The notes under the pieces were generated by a model. That model was not told where the DNA came from, searched no databases, and saw only the letters and a list, made by a program, of their open reading frames with translations. Position numbers and translations under genes: made by a program. Below, piece after piece: positions 1-6,541 of a stretch of 7,918 bases of DNA. Position 1 is the first letter of the stretch. Each line of letters opens with the position of its first letter. Source of the stretch: Thermoflexus sp040289485 (GTDB taxonomy: Bacteria > Chloroflexota > Anaerolineae > Thermoflexales > Thermoflexaceae); the NCBI RefSeq assembly GCF_040289485.1, contig NZ_PSLG01000084.1, forward strand, positions 1 through 7,918, in the 5' to 3' direction.

Positions 1-252
1 GGCCCGCCGCTGGCGCTGCCGTTCCGCCGGGGGAAGATCGGGCGGGAGGGGCGGCAGCCAGCGCCAGCCGGCCGAGGCCAGGGGCGCGAAGGGCAGCCCT
101 CGCCGGACCACGGCCTCTTGCACCAGGGGGCCGCTGGCCCACAGGATCCGCTGGCCCCGCCGGGCCAGGGCCACCGCCAGGTCCAGGTATCCTCCATAAT
201 CCAAGTGGCCCCACAAGGGAACCGAGACGAAGAGCCAGCGTCGCGCCCTCAT
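1..252 (-). CDS. Glycosyltransferase, GT1/MGT-like, N-terminal part (cut by window edge)
   Basis: Reading from 252 down to 1 gives 84 uninterrupted codons with no stop before the window edge. The protein starts MRARRWLFVSVPLWGHLDYG and continues with a GG-Y-LDLAVALARRGQRILWASGP-like stretch and then VVRRGLPFAPL. This is the usual start of GT1 (UGT/macrolide-type) glycosyltransferases: a first beta strand, a G-H near residues 15-16, a helix carrying 'ALARRGH', and a strand ending before a 'GLPF' segment. The family moves a sugar from a nucleotide sugar to a lipid, sterol-like or secondary-metabolite acceptor, and the donor site lies in the missing C-terminal half. The start codon overlaps the stop of the upstream cytochrome gene (ATGA, 249-252), which suggests translational coupling in one operon. 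Donor and acceptor cannot be told. A related GT-B enzyme is the main alternative. Confidence 0.72.
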   Translation of the reverse strand, partial: MRARRWLFVSVPLWGHLDYGGYLDLAVALARRGQRILWASGPLVQEAVVRRGLPFAPLASAGWRWLPPLPPDLPPAERQRQRRA

Positions 253-881
253 GGCCCCATGCGGATGGGTCCCCGCCCGACCTCCCGATGGCAGCGCTCG
301 CAGGCCGGGATCACTACCGCCCGGTCGATGAAGAAGGCCTCGACGGATTCCCGGTGGGCGGGGTGGCAGTCGATGCAGCGCACCGAGGTCCGGAGGTCAG
401 GCCGGAACAGGTCAGTGTGGAAGTGGTTCTCGAAGCCCGGGGCGAGGACCGGGTTGGGCTTCCCCGGGGGGACGCCGCCCAGCGCCGGCTCTCGGACGTG
501 GCAGCGGCGGCAACCGGCCTCGGGGAGGGCCGGGAGCCGCACGGGGTGCTGGGGGGTGTCGGGGGGCACCCATGGGGTCCGCAGGGCGTTGCCTGCCCCC
601 AGCGCCAGGGCCAGCGCCCGCTGGGGGAACGAGGCGTCTCCCCGATGGCAGCCCACGCACAGGATCCCAGCGGCGGCGTGGGCGGCCGCGAGATCTCCCG
701 CCCGGCCCGCCGCCGCCCGCGCGGCCCGCATCACGTAGGTGACCTCGGGGCGGAGGTGGCAGCCGGCGCAGAAGGCATCTTGCTCCTCGAGGCGGGTGAT
801 GGCCCATGCGCCCGCCAGGGCCAGGAGCAAACCCCCGGCCACGGCCAGCCCGGCGATGCGACCGATGGGGAGCGAACCCAT
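249..881 (-). CDS. Membrane-anchored pentaheme c-type cytochrome, NapC/NirT-like
   Basis: This 210-residue protein has one N-terminal hydrophobic segment (about residues 9-28, no obvious cleavage site) followed by a periplasmic part. Five CXXCH heme-attachment motifs are visible: CAGCH (38-42), CVGCH (75-79), CRRCH (124-128), CIDCH (169-173) and CERCH (194-198). The single anchor, the first heme just after it, and a CIDCH preceded by an H-rich 'ENHFH' stretch (151-155) resemble NapC/NirT/NrfH quinol dehydrogenases. These pass electrons from the quinone pool to periplasmic reductases. Classical members have four hemes, so the fifth C-terminal motif is extra. The gene begins 30 bases after lgt ends and its stop overlaps the next start (ATGA), so it is probably co-transcribed with lgt and the glycosyltransferase. 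No ribosome-binding site is clear before the ATG. No partner reductase is visible here. Heme number is read directly; the quinol role is inferred. Confidence 0.85.
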   Translation of the reverse strand: MGSLPIGRIAGLAVAGGLLLALAGAWAITRLEEQDAFCAGCHLRPEVTYVMRAARAAAGRAGDLAAAHAAAGILCVGCHRGDASFPQRALALALGAGNALRTPWVPPDTPQHPVRLPALPEAGCRRCHVREPALGGVPPGKPNPVLAPGFENHFHTDLFRPDLRTSVRCIDCHPAHRESVEAFFIDRAVVIPACERCHREVGRGPIRMGP

Positions 882-911
882 GGCGATCGGCCGGTTCCAG
901 ATCTTCGGCGT

Positions 912-1757
912 CTACGGCTCGGGGGCGGGGCGTTCGGCCGGCTGCGCCCGGGCCCGCCAGCGGTTGCGGATCAGCAGGGCCAGCCCGGCCGCCAGGGCGA
1001 TCAGGGAGAAGACCTGGGCTGTCGTGATGTTCCCCAGTTTCCAGGCGTCAGGCCGCAGTGTCTCGATCCACAGCCGGCCCAAAGGATACCAGATGAGATA
1101 GCCGGCGAAGAGGTCCCCCTCCTGCAGCCGGCCGCCCAGGCGCCGGTTCAGGTTGAAAAGGAGCAGGAAGCCCAGGGTGTTCCAAAGGGATTCATAGAGG
1201 AAGACCGGGTGGAAGCGGGTCTCCGGGGGCAGAGAGAGGTGCTGGGGCAGGCGGTGCTCCATCGGGATGGGGATGCCCCAGGGCAGCGTCGTAGGGGGAC
1301 CGTAAAGTTCTTGGTTAAAGAAGTTCCCCCACCGCCCGATGGCTTGCCCCACCAGGATGGAAGGGGCCACGATGTCCAGCCAGCGCCAGAGGGCCAGGCG
1401 ATGGCGGTAGGCGTAGAGCAGAAAGCCGAGGAGGCCGCCGATGAGCGCCCCGTAGATGGCCAGCCCCCCCTCCCAGATGAACAGGATCTTGATCGGGTTC
1501 TCCCGATAGTAGGACCAACCGATGGCGCCCTCGGGGTTGGAGAACACGTGGTAGAGGCGCGCCCCGACGAGGCCCAGCAGGAACACCACCCACAGGCCGT
1601 CCCAGACGTGGTCCGGGTTCTCGCCGCGCCGGCGGGCCTCGGCGGCGGCCAGCCACGCGCCGACCAGGATGCCCAGCATCAGCAGCAACCCGTAGGCCCG
1701 GATGGCGAAGCCGCCGATGCACAGAACAGCGCCGGTCGTCCCTGGCGGACAGAACAT
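912..1757 (-). CDS. lgt: Prolipoprotein diacylglyceryl transferase
   Basis: Lgt is an integral inner-membrane enzyme that transfers diacylglycerol from phosphatidylglycerol to the lipobox cysteine of prolipoproteins, the first step of lipoprotein maturation. The 281-residue length and multi-TM layout fit the family. The signature GRWGNFFNQELYG is at 141-153, aligning R142, N145, E150 and G153 with E. coli R143, N146, E151 and G154. Also seen are WEGGLAIYGALIGG (95-108), HPVFLYE (183-189) and GRLWIE with R228/E232, matching E. coli R239/E243. Y102 stands where E. coli has H103; tyrosine occurs there in other bacterial Lgt proteins. The start at 1757 is chosen because AGGAGG (minus strand, 1764-1769) lies six bases upstream. 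The longer upstream open frame has no such support and runs antisense to the transporter gene. It is the first gene of the minus-strand operon, with a TATAAT box about 55 bases upstream. Confidence 0.95.
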   Translation of the reverse strand: MFCPPGTTGAVLCIGGFAIRAYGLLLMLGILVGAWLAAAEARRRGENPDHVWDGLWVVFLLGLVGARLYHVFSNPEGAIGWSYYRENPIKILFIWEGGLAIYGALIGGLLGFLLYAYRHRLALWRWLDIVAPSILVGQAIGRWGNFFNQELYGPPTTLPWGIPIPMEHRLPQHLSLPPETRFHPVFLYESLWNTLGFLLLFNLNRRLGGRLQEGDLFAGYLIWYPLGRLWIETLRPDAWKLGNITTAQVFSLIALAAGLALLIRNRWRARAQPAERPAPEP

Positions 1758-1812
1758 CCTCAGCCTCCTTTCCCAGCGAAGTTCCCGGGGCCAATAGGCT
1801 CCGATCCTCTTC

Positions 1813-1818
1813 ATTATA
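1813..1818 (-). promoter_or_regulatory. Candidate -10 box for the lgt operon
   Basis: The minus strand reads TATAAT exactly here, in otherwise GC-rich DNA, 55 bases before the lgt ATG. Transcription would start near 1806, giving a leader of about 50 bases that contains the AGGAGG ribosome-binding site. No good -35 hexamer is found 16-19 bases upstream (the candidates are CCTTCC, CCCTTC, ACCCTT and AACCCT), so the promoter may need an activator or may be weak. Confidence 0.45.
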
Positions 1819-1841
1819 GGACGGACGTCGAGCGGGAAGGG

Positions 1842-1870
1842 TTGTCGGATCCCTGGGGATCCGGTAAGAA
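1842..1870 (+). promoter_or_regulatory. Candidate promoter of the MFS transporter gene
   Basis: TTGTCG (1842-1847) and TAAGAA (1865-1870) are separated by 17 bases. The -35 matches TTGACA at four positions and the -10 matches TATAAT at three, so this is a moderate candidate. The -10 ends only seven bases before the ATG at 1878, so the transcript would start at or next to the start codon (leaderless). This agrees with the lack of a proper ribosome-binding site, apart from a G run. Confidence 0.35.
1846..1863. repeat. 8+8 bp perfect inverted repeat, possible operator
   Basis: CGGATCCC (1846-1853) and GGGATCCG (1856-1863) form a perfect inverted repeat with a two-base spacer (TG). It occupies the spacer between the candidate -35 and -10 of the MFS gene, a usual place for a repressor site. 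The core GGATCC is itself common in this window, which lowers the weight of the observation. Confidence 0.5.
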
Positions 1871-1877
1871 TGGGGGG

Positions 1878-3239
1878 ATGAGGGGATGGGAGGGAGTCGT
1901 GGGACGGATCTGGCGGGACTGGCGGGCCCGGTCGACGCGGCTGCGGGCCTCCCTGGCGGCACCCGGGGAGGTCCGCGATCCTCATGGGCGCCGCAACTTC
2001 GTCTTCGGGGTGCTCAACGGGGCCCTGTTCATCTTTGCGGAGACCGCTCTCGATCCCAACTTGGTGCTGGTGTGGTTCCTCTCCCGCCTCGGGGCCCCCA
2101 ACCTCCTGGTGGCCCTGGTCTCCCCGATGCGGGACGGCCTGTGGTTCCTGCCGCAGTTGTTCGTCTCGCGGCTGATGCGGCACCGCGTTTACTATATGGG
2201 GCTGTATCGTTCGATGGCCCTGGTGCGGGCGCTGGGGGCCTTCGGGATGGCCCTGGGGGTGTGGGCCGTCGCCCCCCACCCGGCCCGCATGCGGGTGGCC
2301 TTCTTCGTGCCCTATCTGGTCATCTCCCTCGCCTCCGGGATCTCCGGCCTGCCCTTCATGGAGATCGTAGGCAAAACCATCCCACCTCGGCGGCGAGGGG
2401 TGTTCTTCGCCGCCCGCTTGTTCTTCGGCGGGCTGCTGGGGTTAGCCGCCAGCGGCCTGGTGCGGTGGCTCCTCGAGGAGCCGGCCGGTCTGCCCTTCCC
2501 CCACAACGTGGTGATCCTCTTCCTGATCTACGCGGTCTTTTCTTCGATGGGGATGGCGGTCTTCGCCCTGGTGGTGGAGCCGCCCAGCCCGCTGCCGGAC
2601 GGGCACGCAGCCCGGACGCCGTGGCGGGAAGCGATCCGGGCGCTGTGGGCCCGGCCTTCCTACCGGCTCTTCCTCGGGGCCCGGGTGGCGTTGATGTGGG
2701 CGGCGCTGGCCACTCCCTTCTTCACCGCCTACGCCGTGCGCGACCTGCGGGTGCCCGACGCGGCCATCGGGCTCTACCTGGGCTTCAACGTCGGGGCTTC
2801 CCTGCTCTCCAACCTGGTGTGGAGCGCCCTCAGCGTCCGCCGCGGCCATCGGGAGGTGCTGGAGGGGGCCACCGTGTGTGGGCTGCTGAGCGCCTTCTGG
2901 GCGCTGCTGGCGGGCCCCTTGGGCCAGGCCTGGCCCGGGGTCCCATGGCTCTGGATGCTCCCGGTCTTCGTCCTCAGCGGGGCCTACGCCTCGGGCGCGG
3001 CCGTCGGCGGCCTCTCGTTGCTGTTGGAGATCGCGCCCGGCCACGACCGCCCCCTCACCGTCGGCCTCACCAACACCGTCCTCGGGGTGGCCTTGCTCTC
3101 CACCGCCCTGGGCGGCCTGATCGCCGATGCCATCGGCTACCGGGGCCTGTTCGCCCTCTCCTTCGGTTTCTACACGCTGGCCCTCTTCCTGCTGTGGGGG
3201 CTGCGGCGGGCGATGGCCGCTCCGGCCGCGGGCTCGTGA
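1878..3239 (+). CDS. MFS transporter, 12 transmembrane segments
   Basis: This 453-residue protein has about twelve hydrophobic segments in two groups of six. The groups are separated by a more polar stretch around residues 235-255 (PPSPLPDGHAARTPWREA). The N-terminal 30 or so residues are charged and cytoplasmic. Family-like stretches include RRRGVFFAARLFFGG before segment 5 and, near the C-terminus, DRPLTVGLTNTVLGVALLST then GGLIADAIGYRGLF, which is typical of major facilitator proteins. These move small solutes using an ion gradient; nothing in the sequence names the substrate. The start at 1878 is chosen because the protein-like sequence begins there and the frame upstream is open only by chance. 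The nearby ATG at 1870 hits a stop at once. The gene diverges from the lgt operon across 120 bases and converges with the WD40 gene, leaving 24 bases. The operator-like palindrome just upstream suggests regulated expression. Confidence 0.87.
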   Translation: MRGWEGVVGRIWRDWRARSTRLRASLAAPGEVRDPHGRRNFVFGVLNGALFIFAETALDPNLVLVWFLSRLGAPNLLVALVSPMRDGLWFLPQLFVSRLMRHRVYYMGLYRSMALVRALGAFGMALGVWAVAPHPARMRVAFFVPYLVISLASGISGLPFMEIVGKTIPPRRRGVFFAARLFFGGLLGLAASGLVRWLLEEPAGLPFPHNVVILFLIYAVFSSMGMAVFALVVEPPSPLPDGHAARTPWREAIRALWARPSYRLFLGARVALMWAALATPFFTAYAVRDLRVPDAAIGLYLGFNVGASLLSNLVWSALSVRRGHREVLEGATVCGLLSAFWALLAGPLGQAWPGVPWLWMLPVFVLSGAYASGAAVGGLSLLLEIAPGHDRPLTVGLTNTVLGVALLSTALGGLIADAIGYRGLFALSFGFYTLALFLLWGLRRAMAAPAAGS

Positions 3240-3263
3240 GGAGGAACGCCCGTCGCTTTCCCT

Positions 3264-3680
3264 TCACGGCTGGACCTCGCCGAGCCAGAGGGTGCCGCTG
3301 CGGAGCCCGGCCGCCAGCCATCGCCCCTGGGGCGAGAAGGCCATGCGGTAGAAGGCGTCGCCCGCTTCCTGCCATTCCACCTGGGGTTCCCCCTCCGGGA
3401 TCGACCATAGCCGGGCGCGGCCCTCCGCGTCGCCCGCTGCCAGGAGGCGGCCGTCCGGGGAGAAGGCCAGGGCGCGCACAGCCCGCGTCCCCAGGACCAA
3501 GGCCCGGGATTCCTGTCCGGCCCCCGCCTCCCAAAGGCGGGCCGTCCCACCGGCCAGGGCGGCCGCCAGCCAGCGGCCGTCCGGCGCCACGACGAGGCCG
3601 GACCCCGGCCTCCGAAGGGACCAGCGCTCTGGCCGCTGGACCACCCCTTTCCCTTTACGCCCGTTGGCCCGGACCGACAT
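3264..3680 (-). CDS. Small WD40-repeat protein (three repeats)
   Basis: The 138-residue protein contains three WD40-type repeats with exact 42-residue spacing. Their turn motifs are APDG (P33-D34-G35), SPDG (P75-D76-G77) and SPQG (P117-Q118-G119), each followed by a strand such as RWLAA or RLLAAG and then G-T-ARLW, G-RARLW or G-TLWLG. WD40 repeats form beta-propeller blades that act as protein-binding scaffolds, and a closed propeller normally needs about seven. Three blades are too few, so the product may self-assemble, join another WD40 protein, or be the 3' remnant of a longer gene. Residues 1-27 are basic and show no signal peptide or TM segment. The start at 3680 is the only ATG before the repeats. 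An in-frame TAA lies ten codons upstream, so the gene does not continue further in this frame. An AAGG about nine bases upstream is a weak ribosome-binding site. Confidence 0.75.
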   Translation of the reverse strand: MSVRANGRKGKGVVQRPERWSLRRPGSGLVVAPDGRWLAAALAGGTARLWEAGAGQESRALVLGTRAVRALAFSPDGRLLAAGDAEGRARLWSIPEGEPQVEWQEAGDAFYRMAFSPQGRWLAAGLRSGTLWLGEVQP

Positions 3681-3684
3681 GGGC

Positions 3685-3714
3685 TTGTCCCTTGCTACGG
3701 GGGTGCGTTATGCT
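3685..3714 (+). promoter_or_regulatory. Candidate promoter of the Memo-glycosyltransferase pair
   Basis: TTGTCC (3685-3690) and TATGCT (3709-3714) lie 18 bases apart in the 79-bp divergent gap before the Memo gene. Each hexamer matches the sigma-70 consensus at four of six positions. Transcription would begin near 3721, leaving a leader of about 40 bases that holds the strong GAGGAG ribosome-binding site. Confidence 0.4.
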
Positions 3715-3759
3715 TATCCGGCGACCCTCGCGATGCGCCCAGGACCAGAGGAGAGGCGG

Positions 3760-4977
3760 ATGGCGGAAGGAGCGCGCTATCCGAAGGTGCGGCCGGTGGA
3801 CGTGCGGCCGATCGTCCGCAACGGGCGCCCTTGCGTGCTGATCCGGGATCCGCTCCGGCTCTCGGATCAGATGCTGTTGGTTCCCCAGCCCCTGGCCTCT
3901 GTTCTGGCCCTGTGCGACGGCACCCGGGACCTGCGGGCCGTCCGCGCTGCCCTTATGGTCCGCTACGGCGTGCGGGTGGATGAGGAGGCCCTGCGGGCGC
4001 TGGTGGCGCAACTGGACGCCGCGTATCTGCTGGACAACGAGCGCTTCGCCGAGGCCCACGCCTGCGCCCTGGAGGCCTACCGGCAGGCGCCCTTCCGCCC
4101 GCCGACGCTGGCCGGCGAGGTGTATCCAGCGGATCCGGAGGCCCTGCGCCGCCTGCTCCGATCGTTCCAGGAGGGCCTCCCGGAGGAGCACCCGGTCGAG
4201 GCGGGCCGCGGCCTGGTCAGCCCCCACATCGACTACGCGCGGGGCGGCCGGACCTATGCGCGGGTGTGGGGGCGGGCCGCGCCCTTCGTCCGCGAGGCGG
4301 ACCTGGTGATCCTGCTGGGCACGGATCATTACGGGGAGGACGGCGCGCTGACGTTGACCCGGCAGGACTACGCGACGCCTTTCGGGGTGTTGCCCACTGC
4401 CCGCTCCATCGTCGAGGCCCTGGCCCAGGCCCTGGGGGAGGATCGGGCCTTTGCCGGGGAGCTTCGCCATCGGGGGGAGCACTCCATCGAACTGGCCGCC
4501 GTGTGGCTCCACGCGGTGCGGGAAGGTCGGCCGGTGGAGCTGGTGCCGATCCTGTGCGGGCCCTTCGCCTCCTGCATCGCGGAGGGCCGCGATCCGGCCT
4601 TGGACCCCCGGGTGGGCCGCGTGGTGGATCTCCTGCGGGCGGCGGCGGCCGGCCGCCGCGCGGTGGTGGTGGCCGCGGGGGACTTGGCCCATGTGGGGCC
4701 GGCCTTCGGCGGGCGCCCGTTGGATCTGCGAGGGCGGGCCCGTTTGCGGGCGGAGGACGAGGCGTTGATCGAGCGGATGTGCGCGGGGGACGCGGCAGGC
4801 TTCTTCGCCCGGATCCACGAGACCCAAGACCGCAACAACGTCTGCGGCGTCTCCCCCATCTACCTGGCCCTCTGCATCCTGGAGCCGACCTCCGGCGAGC
4901 GGGTGGCCTACGCGCTCTGCCCGGCCGACGAGGCGGGCACCTCCGTGGTCTCCATATGCGGCGTGCTATGGCGTTAA
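3760..4977 (+). CDS. Memo-family protein (AmmeMemoRadiSam system protein B) with N-terminal PqqD-like domain
   Basis: The 405-residue protein has two parts. Residues about 130-405 match the MEMO1/extradiol-dioxygenase-like fold: SPHIDYARGG with H156, LLGTDHYG with H190, GEHSIEL with H241 and E244, and AAGDLAHVG with D308 and H311. H156 and H190 correspond to metal-binding His49 and His81 of human MEMO1. The human Cys244 position appears to be A310 here, so the third ligand must differ. Residues about 10-95 form an extra domain with CDGTRDLRAVRAALMVRYGV and a 'LVAQLDAAYLLDN' end, like PqqD or small winged-helix peptide-binding domains. In prokaryotes Memo occurs with AMMECR1 and a radical SAM protein in a proposed modification system of unknown substrate; neither partner is seen here. 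The start at 3760 is chosen over ATGs at 3664, 3679 and 3733 because GAGGAG (3748-3753) is six bases upstream. The gene end overlaps the next gene. Confidence 0.85.
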   Translation: MAEGARYPKVRPVDVRPIVRNGRPCVLIRDPLRLSDQMLLVPQPLASVLALCDGTRDLRAVRAALMVRYGVRVDEEALRALVAQLDAAYLLDNERFAEAHACALEAYRQAPFRPPTLAGEVYPADPEALRRLLRSFQEGLPEEHPVEAGRGLVSPHIDYARGGRTYARVWGRAAPFVREADLVILLGTDHYGEDGALTLTRQDYATPFGVLPTARSIVEALAQALGEDRAFAGELRHRGEHSIELAAVWLHAVREGRPVELVPILCGPFASCIAEGRDPALDPRVGRVVDLLRAAAAGRRAVVVAAGDLAHVGPAFGGRPLDLRGRARLRAEDEALIERMCAGDAAGFFARIHETQDRNNVCGVSPIYLALCILEPTSGERVAYALCPADEAGTSVVSICGVLWR

Positions 4978-6541
4978 ATCCCTGGCCCTTCCTCTTCGCC
5001 TTCGCTGCGGGCCTCGCCCTGGGCTTCGGCGTCGGCCGGCTGGCCGTCGCCCTCCGCCGGCCGGGCCGGCGCCCGGAGGCCCGTCTGCTCCTGCTGGCCC
5101 TTCTGGCCTTCGCCCTCCGCGTCGGCGGCCTCACCGCCCAATCCCTCTGGCGGGACGAGGTGGACGCCCTGCGGTTCGGGCGNNNNNNNNNNNNNNNNNN
5201 NNNNNNNNNNNNNNNNNNNNNNNNNNNNNNNNNNNNNNNNNNNNNNNNNNNNNNNNNNNCACCCAGCCCGGCTTCAACGGGCCGCTGTATTTCCTCGGCC
5301 TGTTTCAGTGGGTGCGGGTGGCCGGGGATTCGGAGTTCGCGTTGCGCTTTCCCTCGGCGTGGCTGGGCACATTGGCGGTCCCCCTGGGCGTGGCCCTGTT
5401 CCGCCGCTTCCTCCCGGCCGGGGCGGCCCGGCTGGTCGGCGTGTTCCTGGCGGCGGCGCCCTTCCTGGTCTGGTACGGGCAGGAGGCCAAGATGTACGCC
5501 CTGCTGGTCTTCCTGTTCCTGGCCGCGTGGGGGGCAGCCGAGCGGGCGCGGCGGGATCCCGCGGGATGGATGGAGTTGGTCCTCTGGGCGGCCATGGGGC
5601 TCTACAGCCACGTCCTGTTCGTCCTCTTTCTCCCTCCGCTGCTCGCCCTGGCCGGCCGGAAGGGCCTGGGAAGGGTCGGAGGGCTGCTCTGGGTTGCAGG
5701 GGTGCTGGGGCTGGCGCTGGCCTTCCCGCTGTGGCGGTGGCAGGTCGGCCAGGTGCTCCGATGGGAGGGCGGACCTCGTCTGGCCTGCGGGGAGACCGGG
5801 TTCCCGCGGGTGGCTCCGCGGAACAGCCTGGCGATGCTGGGCTGGGGGTTCGCGGTCGGGGTGTGGGGCGGGTTCCCGGCATGGGGGCCGATCCCCCTGG
5901 CGGCGCTGATGGCCCTGGGGGCGGCCTTGGGCCGGGCGGGGATCCGGTGGCGATGGCTGGGATGGGCGCTGGGGCCCTGGGCGCTGCTGGCGGCCCTTTC
6001 CCTGTGCCGGCCGCTTTTCGTGGAGCGCTATCTGATCGCCGCGGCGCCGGCGTGGTTCGCCCTGGCCGCCATGGGGTGGGCCCGGCTCCCGGGCCGGTGG
6101 CTCCGGATCCTCGCCCTGGCCGCCGTTCTGGGCCCGATGGCGGCCGGGCTGGGGGTCCAGGCGATGGTGCCGCTGAAGTCCGACTTCCGCGCCGCCGCCC
6201 AGATGGTGGCCCGAGCCTACCGGCCTGACGAACTCATCCTGTTCCACATCGGGTATGTCCAGTATGTGTTTGATTATTACTTCCGAAAGCCCTACGCGGG
6301 GACCTGGGCCCCGGCTACGAACGTGGACCCGGATGGGACCCCCGTGGATATGGCCTGGGTCGATGCGCAGATGCGGGCCCTGGTGCGGGGATACCGGGCG
6401 GTGTGGCTGGTCTACTCGGAGGCGGCGATGTGGGACGCCCGCGATTTGGTGCGCCAGTGGCTGGACGCCCATGGCCGGCTGGTCGAGCGGCACGGGTTCG
6501 TCCTGGTGGAGGTGCGTCGCTACGAAGGGCTTCCCCCGTGA
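4956..6541 (+). CDS. GT-C membrane glycosyltransferase (GT39/ArnT-like), interrupted by assembly gap
   Basis: This multi-TM protein would be about 528 residues if the gap keeps the frame. The N-terminal part (before 5183) has a first TM segment and then ALRVGGLTAQSLWRDEVDAL. Its D67-E68 is the acidic pair in the first extracytoplasmic loop that is catalytic in GT-C enzymes. After the gap come QPGFNGPLYFLGLF, SEFALRFPSAWLGTLAVPLG, and at 5471-5500 WYGQEAKMYA, the family's 'W-Y-x-Q-E-A-R-M-Y' motif. Further TM segments follow, then a soluble C-terminal domain of about 120 residues (about 6166-6541). Such enzymes use polyprenyl-phosphate sugars to glycosylate lipids or proteins outside the membrane. 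The N run is 77 long, but the flanking frames need a length one base longer (for example 78 or 75). The start may be 4956 or 4968; neither has a ribosome-binding site, and both overlap the Memo gene, implying coupling. The sugar and acceptor are unknown. Confidence 0.85.
5183..5259. other. Assembly gap (77 N)
   Basis: A run of 77 N lies inside the glycosyltransferase gene, between the D-E motif region and the PLYF segment. The true length is unknown, since 77 does not connect the coding frames on its two sides. Confidence 0.99.

Noticed and set aside
288..1877. Open plus-strand frame continuous with the MFS gene
   Set aside because: It is antisense to the cytochrome and lgt genes, has low-complexity G/P/R-rich content, and no membrane or domain pattern appears until 1878.
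912..2279. A 455-codon minus-strand frame that extends lgt upstream by 174 codons
   Set aside because: The extension is proline/histidine/arginine-rich, runs antisense to the MFS gene, and the true Lgt start at 1757 has an AGGAGG six bases upstream.
3240..3263. Possible bidirectional terminator between the convergent MFS and WD40 genes
   Set aside because: The 24 bases show no inverted repeat of useful length.
1886..3841. 651-codon plus-strand open frame overlapping the MFS gene
   Set aside because: It is an out-of-frame shadow of the MFS gene in GC-rich DNA, with G/P/R-rich composition and no motif.
3655..4827. 390-codon minus-strand open frame
   Set aside because: It is antisense to the Memo gene and lacks any recognisable motif. 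Long open frames on both strands are expected at this GC content.
5551..5562. Perfect 12-bp palindrome GCGGGATCCCGC
   Set aside because: It lies inside the GT-C coding region and is explained by the local abundance of GGATCC and GC-rich codons.
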